From Mytilisepta virgata (Eukaryota; Mollusca; Bivalvia; Mytilida; Mytilidae), in NCBI GenBank assembly GCA_028015205.1, contig CM051521.1:127170614-127234613 (forward strand): 64,000 nucleotides of DNA. Reading direction: 5' to 3'. How positions within the stretch are numbered: position 1 is the stretch's first letter; each line of letters starts with the position of its first letter. Below the pieces are notes generated by a model. That model ran no database searches and was not told where the DNA came from. It saw only the letters and a list, made by a program, of their open reading frames with translations. Positions 50,801-58,535 of this stretch are shown here, piece after piece. A program made the translations under genes and the position numbers.

Positions 50801-53800
50801 AACAGGTGGAATGATTCTTGGATGGTAACAAATCTTGGACCAATATGGCCGGTGGTACTAAAAATAGAGAAAAAAAAAGCATCAATTATATACTTAAAAA
50901 TATCCTCCTCTGAAACTGCAGGGATAACTGATGCTTAACCAATCAGTTTAAGGAATGATCCTTGAGTGTTCCCCTTTCAAAACAGTGTCAAATGTGCCAG
51001 ACTTTTGACCAATATACATGTAGCCGCTGTTACTAAAAAACACAAATCAGCAAAAAATACTTAAAAAATACATGTTGTTCATATGTTTTTTGCTTTTAAT
51101 TGTAGTGCATGTACTGTTTTGGTCTTGTCTTCGTTGTTGTCCGGAGTTTGTCAGTTGTTACGATTTTTCCCTCCTTCGAATATCCGTTTGGTATTTCTTG
51201 ACTTAACTTAAAAATACACGGGCATTTGAGACAAAACGTTAATGGAATGGTTCTTAGGTGATACCCTTTCAATTGTTTTTGGGGATTCAGACCTTGTACC
51301 AGTTTGTACGCTTTTACCAGAATAGAAAGAAGAAGCAAAATAATATTTCAAAATATTTTGTCTTCTGAAACTTCGAGGGAAATTTAGACCAAACTTTAGT
51401 GGGATGGTCTTTTGATGGTCCTTTTCTATTTAGAGTTCCGTACCGTGGATCAATAAGGCCCCCGTTAACTAAAATAAGCAATTTAATGCTGAAAAATCTC
51501 CTCTTAAGCTACTTTGACAATTGAGAACAACCTTTGGTTGAATGGTCCCTATGTAATGCCCTATCAAATTGTGTCTAAGACTTACATTAGCCGCTTTTAC
51601 AAGAATCATAATTGCTTTCATAATTTCAAAAGCTCAATAATTACATGTAAGATAAGAAACGAGTTGTATTTGTTACACGTTTACAATGCAAATTCAGCCA
51701 TTTTTGAGTACATATAGATATCTTATGTGATACAGGAATAATAGTACATAAATAGTTCTACTCATTATGTCGATATAGATTAACAATGCCTCATTTCACT
51801 ATCACTTTAAGCACATAATTCATGGTCGAGGAGAAACAGTAACCATTACCTTTAATTTTCGAGTATGTGTATTTCAGATGTTTATTTGTCTTAAATCTGC
51901 CCACAATGCACGTTGTTACAGCAGTTGAAACTAGCGGGTTACATGAGTCAACCGATTTCTGGATTCACACTTGGGTAGTAAGGATACCTTTCTTTTAATT
52001 TCAATGTTTGCTACGATACTTACTGAGGCAAATCGTGTGATAAAAAACTTAGAGTAAATTTCACTCATCCAAATATGTTAATATAGCCGATAAGTAATGT
52101 CATGTCAGTAATCAAGACTGAGGCCAGGTTTGGATAAAGCAACTGAAATTTTCATTTAATGGCCAAATGCATCGACAAGCCTAAAACAGATGTATTTTTT
52201 TAAAATCCCACATAATTTAATACAGCACCATTTTGCCAAAGAATTCTGACATCGTTTACGTTTTTATCCGAAGTACAAAAATGTAATGACAACGTGAATT
52301 TTGTCAGGTTTGCTTAGCACGATTATAGATGTTATGTACATGTTTTCTGGTTCTAAAATTCACTGATGTCAGCTAAAAATATTTAGACATAGAATGGGAA
52401 TGGGATTTTTATCACTTTAAACGGTCATACATTCCTGACCGTATCTGCCTTATTCAAATTATGAATTAAACTTTAACTGGTAGATGTATCTTAAAGTTTC
52501 ATACACTTACTCCACTTCCAGTTCTGGTGGATTTCCGGAAACTGTTTGGGCATGCTGTATAAAGTAGCTCACTGACCCGTCAAATTCAACTCTGATATAA
52601 ACTAAATATCCTTTTCCTTCATTTACATCATCAGCAGTAACTAACATACTTGCAGTTCCGTCACTTAGTCCAGCAAAAAGCTTACAAGAGCTGGAGTTAA
52701 ACAGCTCCTGCTCTAACCAATCAAGGTAGTATATTTCTTGATTTTTCATCTTATGCCAATTATAAGAATTGATGGTAGCAAATCCGTCAAAGATATCTCC
52801 TAAATAATCTAGTAAACATTTACCGGACTCATCAATTGCCAACTGAAAATATCCTTCCATACCGACATAGGAAATTAAATCCTGTCCAATATCAACTAAT
52901 GACTGAACGGCTTTAAAATTGTCTAGTAAAGATATCAAGTCATTGGCAAATTCTTTTGACACATTTGCATTATCTAACCAAGTATACAGATTGTTAAAGA
53001 AAGTATCATTTGCGCTTTCTGGTAGTCCTGATAATTCTCTAAGCTGGTATAAACTTTCTAGAGTAAGAGAACTTTCTGACAACCGTTCAAAGAAATCTTC
53101 AGTATCTTCTTCAAATGACGACGAGTCCGGACCATACAAGGATTCCAAGAACTCAAACATTTCATTTTTTACAAGGTTGGTATTCACAGGTAATGGCAAA
53201 ACATACGTTGTGTCAAGTTCTTGTTTGTTGAACTCCATATCATAAAGATATAATAAAGTATCATAGAACATGGAAAGCGGTTTAAGTTCGTATGTTGCTT
53301 CTGTTATCTGTTGGGTTGTCACAGAGTCCGTCGTGATATTTATTTTGATTGATGTTTCATGCATTGTTGTCATGATATCACTTGAAGCTTCTGGCTGTGT
53401 TTTCATTTCATCAGTTTCGAAATTCTGTGAATTTGAGTTATGAAACATCTCGGTTGTAGTAATGTAGGATTTGGTAGTCGTTTTGTCTTTAATTTTGTTT
53501 GGTTCTACTTTAACGTATATTTTATCGGCTGTTGAACACCCAACGTTTGAACTTCTAAGTTCTTTTATCACTTTGTACAATTCCGATCCATCTATAAACG
53601 CCACTTTGTTTTCAATATATGGCACAAAATTTGTTTCGTACCATTTGTGTTCTGCTTCTTTCATGTCATCAAAGGTCAAAATTGGATCAATGTTAAACTG
53701 GAGCAAGTTATAAATGGATCTGGTTACAAAATTGAGACATTTCCATCGGAACGATAATCCCGACGGGTCACCAGGGCCGTTTATCAAGCTATATGATACG

Positions 53801-56761
53801 GATCGTGCATCGAAATGTACATTACCTTGACCAATAGTTCTGCCAGAACCCCCTTTAATAAATGCATGTGGGGGTGGGTGCTCTATTTTGATAAACATTG
53901 ATTCCTCCATCCAGTGTTCCATAGGGTTTCGATTCGGGTATCCTATTTTAGCATATAAACGGTATAAGCCTATATCATATGCTCCTGGATCGAACTTAAA
54001 TTTGACATTCCATAATCGAATGCCCATTTGCGTTTCTATCTCAGTACTCTGATTTATCTTGTAAAGTTCAAAATAATTATGAATTATGGTAGATGTTGTA
54101 CATTTGTTCTTGGTAAGTAAATAAATATCAACCTGGGCGGAAGTGTAGATCACCATTGGAGAACTCTTGAAAAGAAACTTGTCGCTGAAAATCGGTTCGG
54201 TTAAACATGGTGGTACCTCTGTAATATAATTCTATAATATGTAATGGGTAGTTGCGTTACAGAATCTTAAATTTTCCTATATAAGTTTTTTGTTTTTTGT
54301 TTTTTTTGTTTTTTTAATTTTCTTTCTTACATCAATTACCTAAATTAAAATAAGCTATTTTATAAGTATTGAACTGTTCGAATACAAACTGACAACAAAA
54401 ACATACAGAAAAAGAAACATATTAATGCATATATCCAAAATACTCACGTCTACAATTTCCTGTGTCGTTAATAGGACCACTACAATAATCTCCACCACAT
54501 ATAGGAACAGGATTCGTACAGGTTCTGTAACGTATATAGGTACCAGTTCCGTAGTTACTGGATGACGATGCCGGCATTTGACAATTTCCCCATGACCCCC
54601 ATTCACTCCACTGACCGGCAACTGGTCCTGTTATAAAACAACAAAGTAGTAATCAGTATCTTTTGCAATTATTTTCTTAGAAAGGGTCATGTCCAGTCTG
54701 TGACTCTCATTTCATCACTCCAAAAGTTTAACGGTCGTCATCACGAATTGATTGTCCGATACGAAGTTTCTATCTCGCGTATGAGACTAGATATCTTGGA
54801 TTTTATTCACTGGCAATACAATGGTTCCTTTAATGGAGCAGGACATGCTTACCGTTCCGGAGCACCTAATTGCACTCCCCGTTTTTAATGGGATTTCACA
54901 TTGCTAGTGATTTAGTTTCTGTGCTGTCTTGTTGTAGTTTTGTTTAGTTTATTATACGTTTTTCATTCTTTTAGTTATACATTTATTCTTGTGGCGTTTG
55001 TTCCTTGTGTTCCATTCTCATGACTTTGTATTCTCCTTGGACTTCAAATTTGTGGAATTTTTCCACCGTTTTGTCGCTTTGATCATTCTTAAAGTTGTTA
55101 AGTTCTTTGAAAGGAATCTGGACATGACCATTACCATTAAAGCTACAATATATCAATGACGCATCAAAGTCTTTAATGAATGTATCTATTAGACAAGTTA
55201 CGTATCACAGTCTTTATTGAATGTATCTGTTAGACCAGATACGTGTCACAGTATTTAGTGAGTGTATCGATTTGACCAAATACGTATCACAGTCTTTAGT
55301 GGGTGTATATATAAAACCAGATACGTGTCACAGTCTCCAGTAAGTGTATCCATTAGACCAGATACGTGTTATAGTCTTTAGCGAGTGTATGTGACAAAAT
55401 ATTAATGAACAACCGTCTTTAGCGAGTACATCTTTCAGACTTTTTAAGAATAAACAGGTATCACAGTCTTTGCGGGTAACTGTTTTAGAATAAATACATA
55501 TAACATGGTTTAGTGAGTATAACGTTTAGAACAGATACGTATCACAATCTTTGAAGAGTATAGCCACGCAAACCAAATGCGTACCAGTCTTCAGAGAACA
55601 GATACGTACCACAGTCCTTCGTAAGGCGATTCCTGCCAAATTCTGAGCAATCCTTTCCACCATTACATGGAGTAGGATTGTGACATGAGCGTATCCTGCT
55701 TGTCTTTCCTGTACATTTGGCAGAACAATCATCCCATTCACTCCATGTTGTATAGGCTCCATCTGTTATTACTGAGAAGTAAAACAGACATATTAACATA
55801 ATGAATTACCCCGGTTTTCTTTACATTTGGCTTTAATTTGACATAACTGGTGTTTACCATTGATGCAGTTGTCTCTCTATATGAATGCACGTGTGTCTGT
55901 GATTTTAAACCCCGTATTTAATTGTTTAATTTGAACGTTTTCCTAATTTTGCTTCCCATCTGCGTAATATACTGTATTTGTCAAATAAAAGTTTAGAAAT
56001 ACTCAATATTGGTATCCAATACCGTTACCTCTGTAACTGTTGTGTTCATTTAAGAACTGATAACCTCCTCTGTTTGCTATTAATTTAGTTAGCGTTAAAT
56101 AAACATGTATTTTATTTGTTTTCTGTATTATTTCCAGCCGTAGCTCAGATCCCAGCAGAATGAACCTATGTCTTAATATCACATGGCCATCCGGTCATAC
56201 TTCCAAGATATTAGGACATTACGGTACGACACGAGGTAATGGTATCGCACGGACTTCCGACCCTCGTGTTACACTTTACCTCAACTATAGGTAGACACTG
56301 ACCTCTTTAAAATGATTCAAAATAAAACAGTTTTGAATGACATGTACTCACTCTTAATGGGATTTTCAGCAATATGGTATAAAGAGTGAATTTAATGAAA
56401 ATTTACTCTTATACATGTATGTATTCAATGCAAGACTGTAACCACCTTACATTTATGCATATGGAAATTCTGCACACTGCAATTTTTGAACTGTCAATTA
56501 TTTACATGATTAAATAACATCAAAGTATTTACCTAACTTGTTCAATTGCAACAAAATCTATCATTCTTGAATTTTACTTACCTAAAGTTAGCTTACAATG
56601 CTGTTCTTGATATAAATCACGAACGAAATTACCATCATTGTCAACTTCCTTTCCAGTTCGACTTTGTTTACCCACACAATTCTGATCTAAGGAACCAGGT
56701 ATTCTTCGACACGGTCCCCAAGAATTCCAGTTCTTCACAGCATATATCACTTGTATCAATT
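25509..56761 (-). CDS. Gene B: TSP1-REJ-GAIN/GPS-PLAT-polycystin channel protein, first exon(s) not identified
   Basis: Twenty-four exons on the minus strand, listed individually below, join with matching phases into 7,646 nt (about 2,547 residues) with no internal stop. Order: three TSP1-type modules (aa 1-170), REJ start with W-x-C core (about 290-330), a roughly 350-residue insertion with a Thr-rich part, rest of REJ (about 680-950), helical GAIN region (about 950-1440), tetrabasic site and GPS (about 1445-1520), TM1, PLAT (about 1563-1695), TM2-TM6, polycystin domain and TM7-TM11, stop at 25509-25511. It is a paralogue of gene A and convergent with it. The signal peptide exon is missing. 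TSP1 modules bind matrix or partner proteins in many receptors, so the ectodomain may be adhesive; that is inference. Confidence 0.9.
27117..27291 (-). CDS. Gene B exon: polycystin domain, first part
   Basis: 175 nt as in gene A. Encodes PFVFPRFS and VGPMRIRQVRAVQ. Acceptor ttttcaag, donor g/gtaata. Confidence 0.9.
27909..28083. repeat. 43/44-bp tandem repeat, 4 copies (gene B intron)
   Basis: Unit contains gcatttaaatgtgccctaga and ggtctttgt followed by a T run. Confidence 0.9.
28084..29442. other. Gene B intron remainder
   Basis: Part of the 27292-29442 intron. It has a short TA run near 29310; otherwise nothing recognised. Confidence 0.5.
29443..29696 (-). CDS. Gene B exon: linker and TM6
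   Basis: 254 nt as in gene A. A very basic linker (KRTPIKASKVSRLKEKRKQ) is followed by TM6 and VSYSNRDSRW. Donor cag/gtaaaa. Confidence 0.9.
29940..30968. mobile_element. Dispersed molluscan-type repeat with tandem units and GACA/GACG-rich end
   Basis: Four to five units share ctctgatcatgtccaa, tgtgtataaaatttatgaaa and caatcttaagttatcatac. Two blocks end in gacagacagacagacggacg or gacggacagacggacgg followed by attactata. Orientation appears opposite to the elements at 9746 and 23306. It lies inside the gene B intron 29697-31568. Confidence 0.65.
31569..31698 (-). CDS. Gene B exon: TM5 end and linker
   Basis: 130 nt (136 in gene A). IILVSVILSWIA completes TM5; the linker ends STPVTYLL at g/gtaaat. 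There is no minisatellite here, unlike gene A. Confidence 0.86.
32268..32967 (-). CDS. Gene B exon: PLAT end, TM2-TM4 and start of TM5
   Basis: 700 nt. Encodes FLFICDQWLSLD, ERLACCLALLFLTMISN, YLFRNSRP and MEWGKTKSEDWLLCF...VDPLK. The TM3-TM4 cytoplasmic loop is about 20 residues longer than in gene A. Confidence 0.92.
33332..33492 (-). CDS. Gene B exon: PLAT domain, middle
   Basis: 161 nt as in gene A. Encodes GFGVGSVRRFVMSVS and SWYLSKIVLEDIQT. Donor aaca/gtgaga is a little unusual but keeps phase 2. Confidence 0.87.
33564..34282. mobile_element. Palindromic MITE with TA target site, nested insertion inside
   Basis: Left end tggcaagccgttttactatt and right end aatagtaaaacggcttgcca are inverted repeats of about 40 bp, flanked by TA. 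Inside, palindromic units (ataagatatcttata and variants) repeat. About 385 bp of a different dispersed repeat (33780-34165) splits it. A related copy without that insertion is at about 61815-62023. Confidence 0.8.
33780..34165. repeat. Dispersed repeat, copy 1 (inserted in MITE)
   Basis: Shares gtggcaaatatttcatgctt, ggacacaaaggggaaccaat and gcagggagtgtggcattct with 59520-59845. It ends with a C run and gacctgacaaccc. Confidence 0.75.
34550..34626. repeat. Near-perfect 30-bp-stem hairpin
   Basis: cataggtctgacatacatat and its inverse face each other around gaaagctgcgcgctttc. One arm has 4 extra bases. It lies in the gene B intron 33493-35137. Confidence 0.85.
34677..34945. repeat. About 82-bp tandem repeat, 3 full copies plus a fragment
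   Basis: Unit contains ccacagttaaggttagtgga, aggtaatgagatgtatttgg and atagctgtacgtaccaat. Confidence 0.85.
35138..35332 (-). CDS. Gene B exon: PLAT domain, first part
   Basis: 195 nt, 24 nt longer than in gene A. Encodes WAISYLMDN and VYTGLHRHAGTKSN, nearly identical to gene A. Donor aga/gtaaga. Confidence 0.88.
35846..36079 (-). CDS. Gene B exon: second half of GPS and TM1
   Basis: 234 nt, phase 0/0. Encodes CDCTNPPGNSF and FYVPPNTIDF, then a hydrophobic TM1 and RQDKQDNER. Donor agg/gtaata. Confidence 0.88.
36875..37014 (-). CDS. Gene B exon: tetrabasic site and first half of GPS
   Basis: 140 nt, equal to gene A. The pyrimidine-rich acceptor cttcctctag was chosen because an upstream AG gives the wrong phase. 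Encodes SRKKRS (basic site at 36977-36988) and GCRVWD...KWSKTAC. Confidence 0.87.
37782..38241 (-). CDS. Gene B exon: GAIN domain (pairs with gene A 889-1342)
   Basis: 460 nt. VTMYDHTPFSWDEESKYISS aligns with VTVYENNPFTWDTEESKYIS of gene A. Donor acg/gtaagt, phase 1. Confidence 0.88.
38390..38530 (+). repeat. Dispersed repeat family D, copy 1
   Basis: Shares cagacaaacccgggaagaca, gaacaaccacaagcacaaca and aacacgaactcctat with 47945-48245, and the inverse with 57460-57740. Confidence 0.7.
39067..39213 (-). pseudogene. Coding-like fragment of unknown origin in a gene B intron
   Basis: The minus strand reads DSLFFPKTENERR, then NPDGDGQVKFPEIIEKE and a stop at 39067-39069. The composition is protein-like and DGDG resembles an acidic turn, but an upstream TGA closes the frame and no matching splice phase to gene B gives a long product. 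It could be a decayed exon, an alternative terminal exon or chance. Confidence 0.25.
39453..39683 (-). CDS. Gene B exon: GAIN-region segment
   Basis: 231 nt, phase 0/0. Encodes KEVQVLTESISNLGHVLQML, an amphipathic helix, then a polar part. Acceptor ttttag, donor cag/gtaata. The gene A counterpart would lie before base 1. Confidence 0.82.
40057..40277 (-). CDS. Gene B exon: GAIN-region helical segment
   Basis: 221 nt. Encodes ILRVLNNALEAILPKSS...LTEAERAFIASRVALKNEL. Its acceptor tttcag and first 22 nt are triplicated upstream, so two decoy acceptors exist. Donor gtg/gtatgt. Confidence 0.82.
40256..40383 (-). repeat. 42-bp repeat, 3 copies, carrying a 3' splice site
   Basis: On the minus strand each unit reads attgatttcag/gtattttgag...actaaacag/gtaattatt, so each copy has an acceptor-like and a donor-like site around 22 bases. 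The last copy in the direction of transcription is the true exon start (40277). Confidence 0.88.
41356..41458 (-). CDS. Gene B exon: GAIN-region segment
   Basis: 103 nt, phase 0 to 1. Encodes KAFEGNKVLLDKLVKLTNN and YISTCQ. Acceptor atttcag, donor caag/gtattc (weak but phase-correct). Confidence 0.78.
41762..41862 (-). repeat. Dispersed mussel-type repeat, inverse copy
   Basis: Reads the inverse of 47160-47275: ttggtcgggttgttgtatct and gacacattcccc. I recall this family as frequent in mussel genomes; that is from memory. Confidence 0.65.
42443..42580 (-). CDS. Gene B exon: GAIN-region helical segment
   Basis: 138 nt, phase 0/0. Encodes KLASFSGILDEASDVVD...VNIDQLVNSIGTVI, helical as expected of GAIN subdomain A. 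Acceptor cttgcag, donor gct/gtaagt. Confidence 0.8.
42852..43016 (-). CDS. Gene B exon: GAIN-region segment
   Basis: 165 nt, phase 0/0. Encodes NVNKTIFETEPAEW... and TFDELWDMYQNP. Acceptor ttttag, donor aat/gtgagt. No recognisable motif, but the frame joins both neighbours. Confidence 0.78.
43195..43460 (+). mobile_element. tRNA-derived SINE (Ser/Leu-type head)
   Basis: The head has an A box like ccgagtggtctaggtag and a perfect T arm gtgag-ttcgaat-ctcac, with acceptor strands GCCAC/GTGGC, but it runs straight into a body shared with 371-530. That body shows it is a SINE and not a tRNA gene. It could belong to the molluscan V-SINE group; inference. Confidence 0.75.
43625..43830 (+). mobile_element. 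tRNA-like SINE, copy 1 of 2
   Basis: Contains ctttagcccggttggtagag, ccgggttcggcc (B box decayed) and ttttgggagacaaatcatgc. The same order recurs at 43935-44090. Confidence 0.7.
43935..44090 (+). mobile_element. tRNA-like SINE, copy 2 of 2
   Basis: Contains ctttagctcagttagtagag (A box) and ccgggttcgatcc (B box), then ttttgggagacaaatgatgc. A direct repeat of the preceding copy at about 280 bp. Confidence 0.72.
44307..44456 (-). CDS. Gene B exon: REJ-GAIN linker
   Basis: 150 nt, phase 0/0. Starts VVPPYTTTDETSV and contains an NIKQVAMNAEV helix. The chosen donor tta/gtatgt keeps the frame; reading through instead meets a stop. Confidence 0.75.
44925..45040 (+). repeat. Dispersed repeat fragment related to 57340-57460
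   Basis: Shares agatattggaacactgtaa, gtcaatcaattcgtgatgac and catcaacttatccctgataa with the inverse of 57340-57460. Confidence 0.65.
45764..45888 (-). CDS. Gene B exon: REJ end
   Basis: 125 nt. Encodes VKPGLAVNDYNVTIKIQ, the LP-x-G-like beta strand pair near the REJ end. Acceptor tttccag, donor ccg/gtgagt. Confidence 0.83.
45889..47404. other. Gene B intron
   Basis: Contains an 11-bp-stem hairpin at about 46218-46264 (tgtatgattgt/acaatcataca) and the dispersed repeat at 47160-47275; otherwise nothing recognised. Confidence 0.5.
47160..47275 (+). repeat. Dispersed mussel-type repeat
   Basis: Contains agagaatggaaacggggaat, gtcaaagagacaacaacccg and catgggtcttcaacgcagcg. Inverse copy at 41762-41862. 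Confidence 0.7.
47405..47548 (-). CDS. Gene B exon: REJ continuation
   Basis: 144 nt. Encodes TEGWKDEGFRKKID...LNYRIVQLL, where the GW-x-D and Y-x-I features follow the GG-x-C segment in REJ modules. Donor gat/gtaagt, phase 1. Confidence 0.85.
47945..48245 (+). repeat. Dispersed repeat family D, copy 2
   Basis: Longest plus-strand copy: cagacaaacccgggaagaca, ggtgctccggaatggtaagc, cacaaatcggtggaggcaca and agatattggaacactgtaa. The inverse is 57340-57745. Confidence 0.75.
48391..48564 (-). CDS. Gene B exon: REJ, P-x-GG-x-C segment
   Basis: 174 nt. Encodes VTTNILPYGGTCQIED, matching the conserved glycine-cysteine turn of REJ domains (compare PTGGSC in polycystin-1). Donor ggg/gtaaca. Confidence 0.87.
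48862..49218. repeat. About 88-92-bp tandem repeat, 4 copies (gene B REJ intron)
   Basis: Unit contains catgtcacttggtttt, catatgaatttcaccctt and ctcagaattttataacatat. Confidence 0.88.
49493..49674 (-). CDS. Gene B exon: REJ, cysteine-rich strand
   Basis: 182 nt. Continues ELEVE/CRLNC, then CPSC and FRFWWNVKNFN. The C-x(3)-C and aromatic W pattern matches the middle of REJ modules. Donor acag/gtaaaa, phase 1. Confidence 0.85.
50640..51600. repeat. Degenerate array of about 180-bp units
   Basis: Recurring gggatggtccttgagt, cccctttcaaa, gaccaatat and cttaaaaatat within the 2.8-kb gene B intron 49675-52510. The rest of this intron shows T/G-rich runs near 50120-50190 and nothing else I recognise. 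Confidence 0.6.
52511..54218 (-). CDS. Gene B exon: REJ start with Thr-rich insertion
   Basis: 1,708 nt, by far the longest upstream exon. A linker is followed by GGSGRTIGQGNVHFDARSVS and LSFRWKC, the conserved REJ entry. About 350 residues then intervene (53736-52687), including a Thr/Ser-rich mucin-like part near 53484-53299 and an acidic helical part, before SCKLFAGLSDG and PPELEVE resume the REJ pattern. Donor ga/gtaagt, phase 2. Confidence 0.88.
54448..54627 (-). CDS. Gene B exon: TSP1 module 3
   Basis: 180 nt, phase 1/1. Encodes QWSEWGSWGNC...YIRYRTCTNPVPICGGDYC, with three Trp and six Cys as in TSP1. Donor c/gtgagt. Confidence 0.9.
54715..54905 (-). repeat. Dispersed repeat family D, diverged copy
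   Basis: Shares gtcatcacgaattgattg, ggagcaggacatgcttaccg and ttccggagcacctaa with 57420-57620. Confidence 0.55.
55140..55609 (-). repeat. Degenerate about 41-bp array echoing the TSP1 exon 5' splice junction
   Basis: Repeated agatacgtgtcacagtcttt on the plus strand matches the inverse of the exon end and donor at 55602-55620 (agatacgtaccacagtcctt). About ten copies of decreasing regularity run from the exon edge into the intron. Confidence 0.75.
55610..55762 (-). CDS. Gene B exon: TSP1 module 2
   Basis: 153 nt, phase 1/1. Encodes WSEWDDCSAKCTGKTSRIR then CHNPTPCNGGKDC and KDC, a textbook TSP1 with six cysteines. Its 3' end and donor g/gtacgt are echoed by the degenerate tandem array in the adjoining intron. 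Confidence 0.9.
55763..56581. other. Gene B intron between TSP1 modules 1 and 2
   Basis: No feature recognised. Confidence 0.45.
56582..56761 (-). CDS. Gene B exon: divergent TSP1 module 1
   Basis: 180 nt, phase 1 at both ends. Encodes NWNSWGPCRR...C...GKQSRTGKEV...HC. The W-x-x-W-x-x-C start and R-x-G core fit TSP1, but the C-x-x-P part is weak. Acceptor atttcag, donor g/gtaagt. A further exon must precede it. Confidence 0.75.
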
Positions 56762-57339
56762 CTGAAATAAATACATACCGGGAGTTACATGTAACAGTGA
56801 ATCCTTTCCGGCAGAGAAACATTTTCCTTTTGGAAATAATACTCTAGGGTAAAAATTCCATGACTGTTTTACACTAGAATTTTATTTCAAGCGGAATAAA
56901 CATAAACCGTTAAAGGAAGATATATGCTAGGATATTTCATGTCCCGGAAGAAAAGTACACTAACATATACACGTACAACAGTTCTTTACAAAAGCAATTG
57001 TTATGAAAATGTGCAATAGAACATTCAAGAATTGATTCGACTTCTGTACACTCTATACTACCATACCACATTCTCAATTATAATATCGATTGAAACAACT
57101 ATTTCATCAATATTTTTCAAGAAAAATGGCACACGCAGGTATACATTTCTAGTATAAGGTAGAGGAAAGGCTTATTTCAATAAGAACCACTATAATGCTG
57201 ACAAAAAGTATTCTGAAGATGAAATGTTAGATTTTCTCATAGACACATATTTGTTGAATTTGACGGTCGAATTTTTCAACAAACAATCGGCATTCCAATG
57301 GAAAACAACTGTACTCCTCTCCTCGCCGAGGATTACTGC

Positions 57340-57745
57340 TGTCACAAAAGCTTATTAATTAACCAAGGGTTTATCAGGGATAAGTTGATGTCATCACTTA
57401 GGAAATTTTACGTCGTCATCACGAATTGATTGACCTTTACAGTGTTCCAATATCTGAGATGATGTTGGACCTGTTCCCAATGTCGTAACATTTCATGTAC
57501 CTCCACCGATTTGTGACTACAACTGAATTAACTTTGTTGAACGTCACGACGGGTGCTGTATACAGAGCAGGAACTGCTTACCCTTCCGGAGCACCTGAGT
57601 TCACTCCTGTTTTTTTATAGGAGTTCGTGTTCTTCATTGTTTTTTAGTTTTCAGTGTTTATTTATTGTGCTTTTGGTTGTTCATTTGTCTTCCCGAGTTT
57701 TGTCTATCTAATGGGCTACGTGTTTTGGATTGCTCCTTAGGTATA
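57340..57745 (-). repeat. Dispersed repeat family D, inverse copy
   Basis: Inverse of 47945-48245: cacctccaccgatttgtga-like text (gtacctccaccgatttgtga), gcaggaactgcttacccttc, caggagttcgtg-type end and tgttcatttgtcttcccga. It also covers the segment shared with 44925-45040. Confidence 0.75.
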
Positions 57746-57977
57746 TTTGTCCTCTTTATAACTGCTTTACAAATATGTTATATGAAAAGAAAGCTTTCCT
57801 GCCTACGAACTGGTGGTGACGATAGATACTGTAATTAATAAATTATAATTTGTTCTGGTATACACTTTACAAAAATGTACATGTTAAAAATTATAATAAT
57901 TAGTACACTTTTATCATGAGAATATAAATATACATAACTGTGAAAATAACCTGCTTCATGTAAATTGATTTTCTTAC

Positions 57978-58053
57978 TTGAAGTGGATATGAGACCACAT
58001 GCCAGTGATTTACATGGAAACTTGTGTACAAATTTCATAAAATACCTCTTATT
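57978..58053 (-). CDS. Weak candidate for an upstream gene B exon
   Basis: The minus strand encodes FVHKFPCKSLACGLISTS and ends at a fair donor tcaa/gtaaga in phase 1, the phase needed by the next exon (56761). The acceptor is poor and its position uncertain. No domain can be named. Confidence 0.2.
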
Positions 58054-58166
58054 TATAGGTTTCACAATGAGTGGGAATTAGATATCGCTTGATAAATTGG
58101 GTATAATAATAAACGAGCCTTTTTCGAGTTTATTTATTTATCGAAATTAAATAACGAGAGTTGATA

Positions 58167-58535
58167 TCAAAAGATGTCTAATTTTAACAAGTTTTTAAAT
58201 ATAGATTCTACAACGATGACCAGTTGATCATGAAATTTATCAACTCGAGATAATTCAATTTTCATTTTTAAACTGCGAGGCTTATCTGAATGATTCTCAA
58301 AATAGCATACAGTGAATACGTCTATCAGACTAAAGCTGTGTATGGTGGAAATAAGAATGAACTTTCTACCCGTCAGCTGGAACTTTCGGTCGATTGGACA
58401 CATTCTGGGAGACTTTGGTAAAATGAAAGTTTGAATTATAGAACAAAATTTAAATTGGAGTAATAAAAAAAGGCAGACTAGAGAAAGCTTCTGGATAAAA
58501 GAACTAGACACCTTATATCCAAGGGGAATAAACAA
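58167..58535 (-). CDS. Weak candidate: open frame with signal-peptide-like start
   Basis: A 122-codon frame starting with Met, with a hydrophobic core LSLVCLFLLLQF and three later cysteines. It lies upstream of gene B on the same strand where the signal exon is missing, but I find no convincing donor in the right phase. It may be chance. Confidence 0.18.
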   Translation of the reverse strand: MFIPLGYKVSSSFIQKLSLVCLFLLLQFKFCSIIQTFILPKSPRMCPIDRKFQLTGRKFILISTIHSFSLIDVFTVCYFENHSDKPRSLKMKIELSRVDKFHDQLVIVVESIFKNLLKLDIF

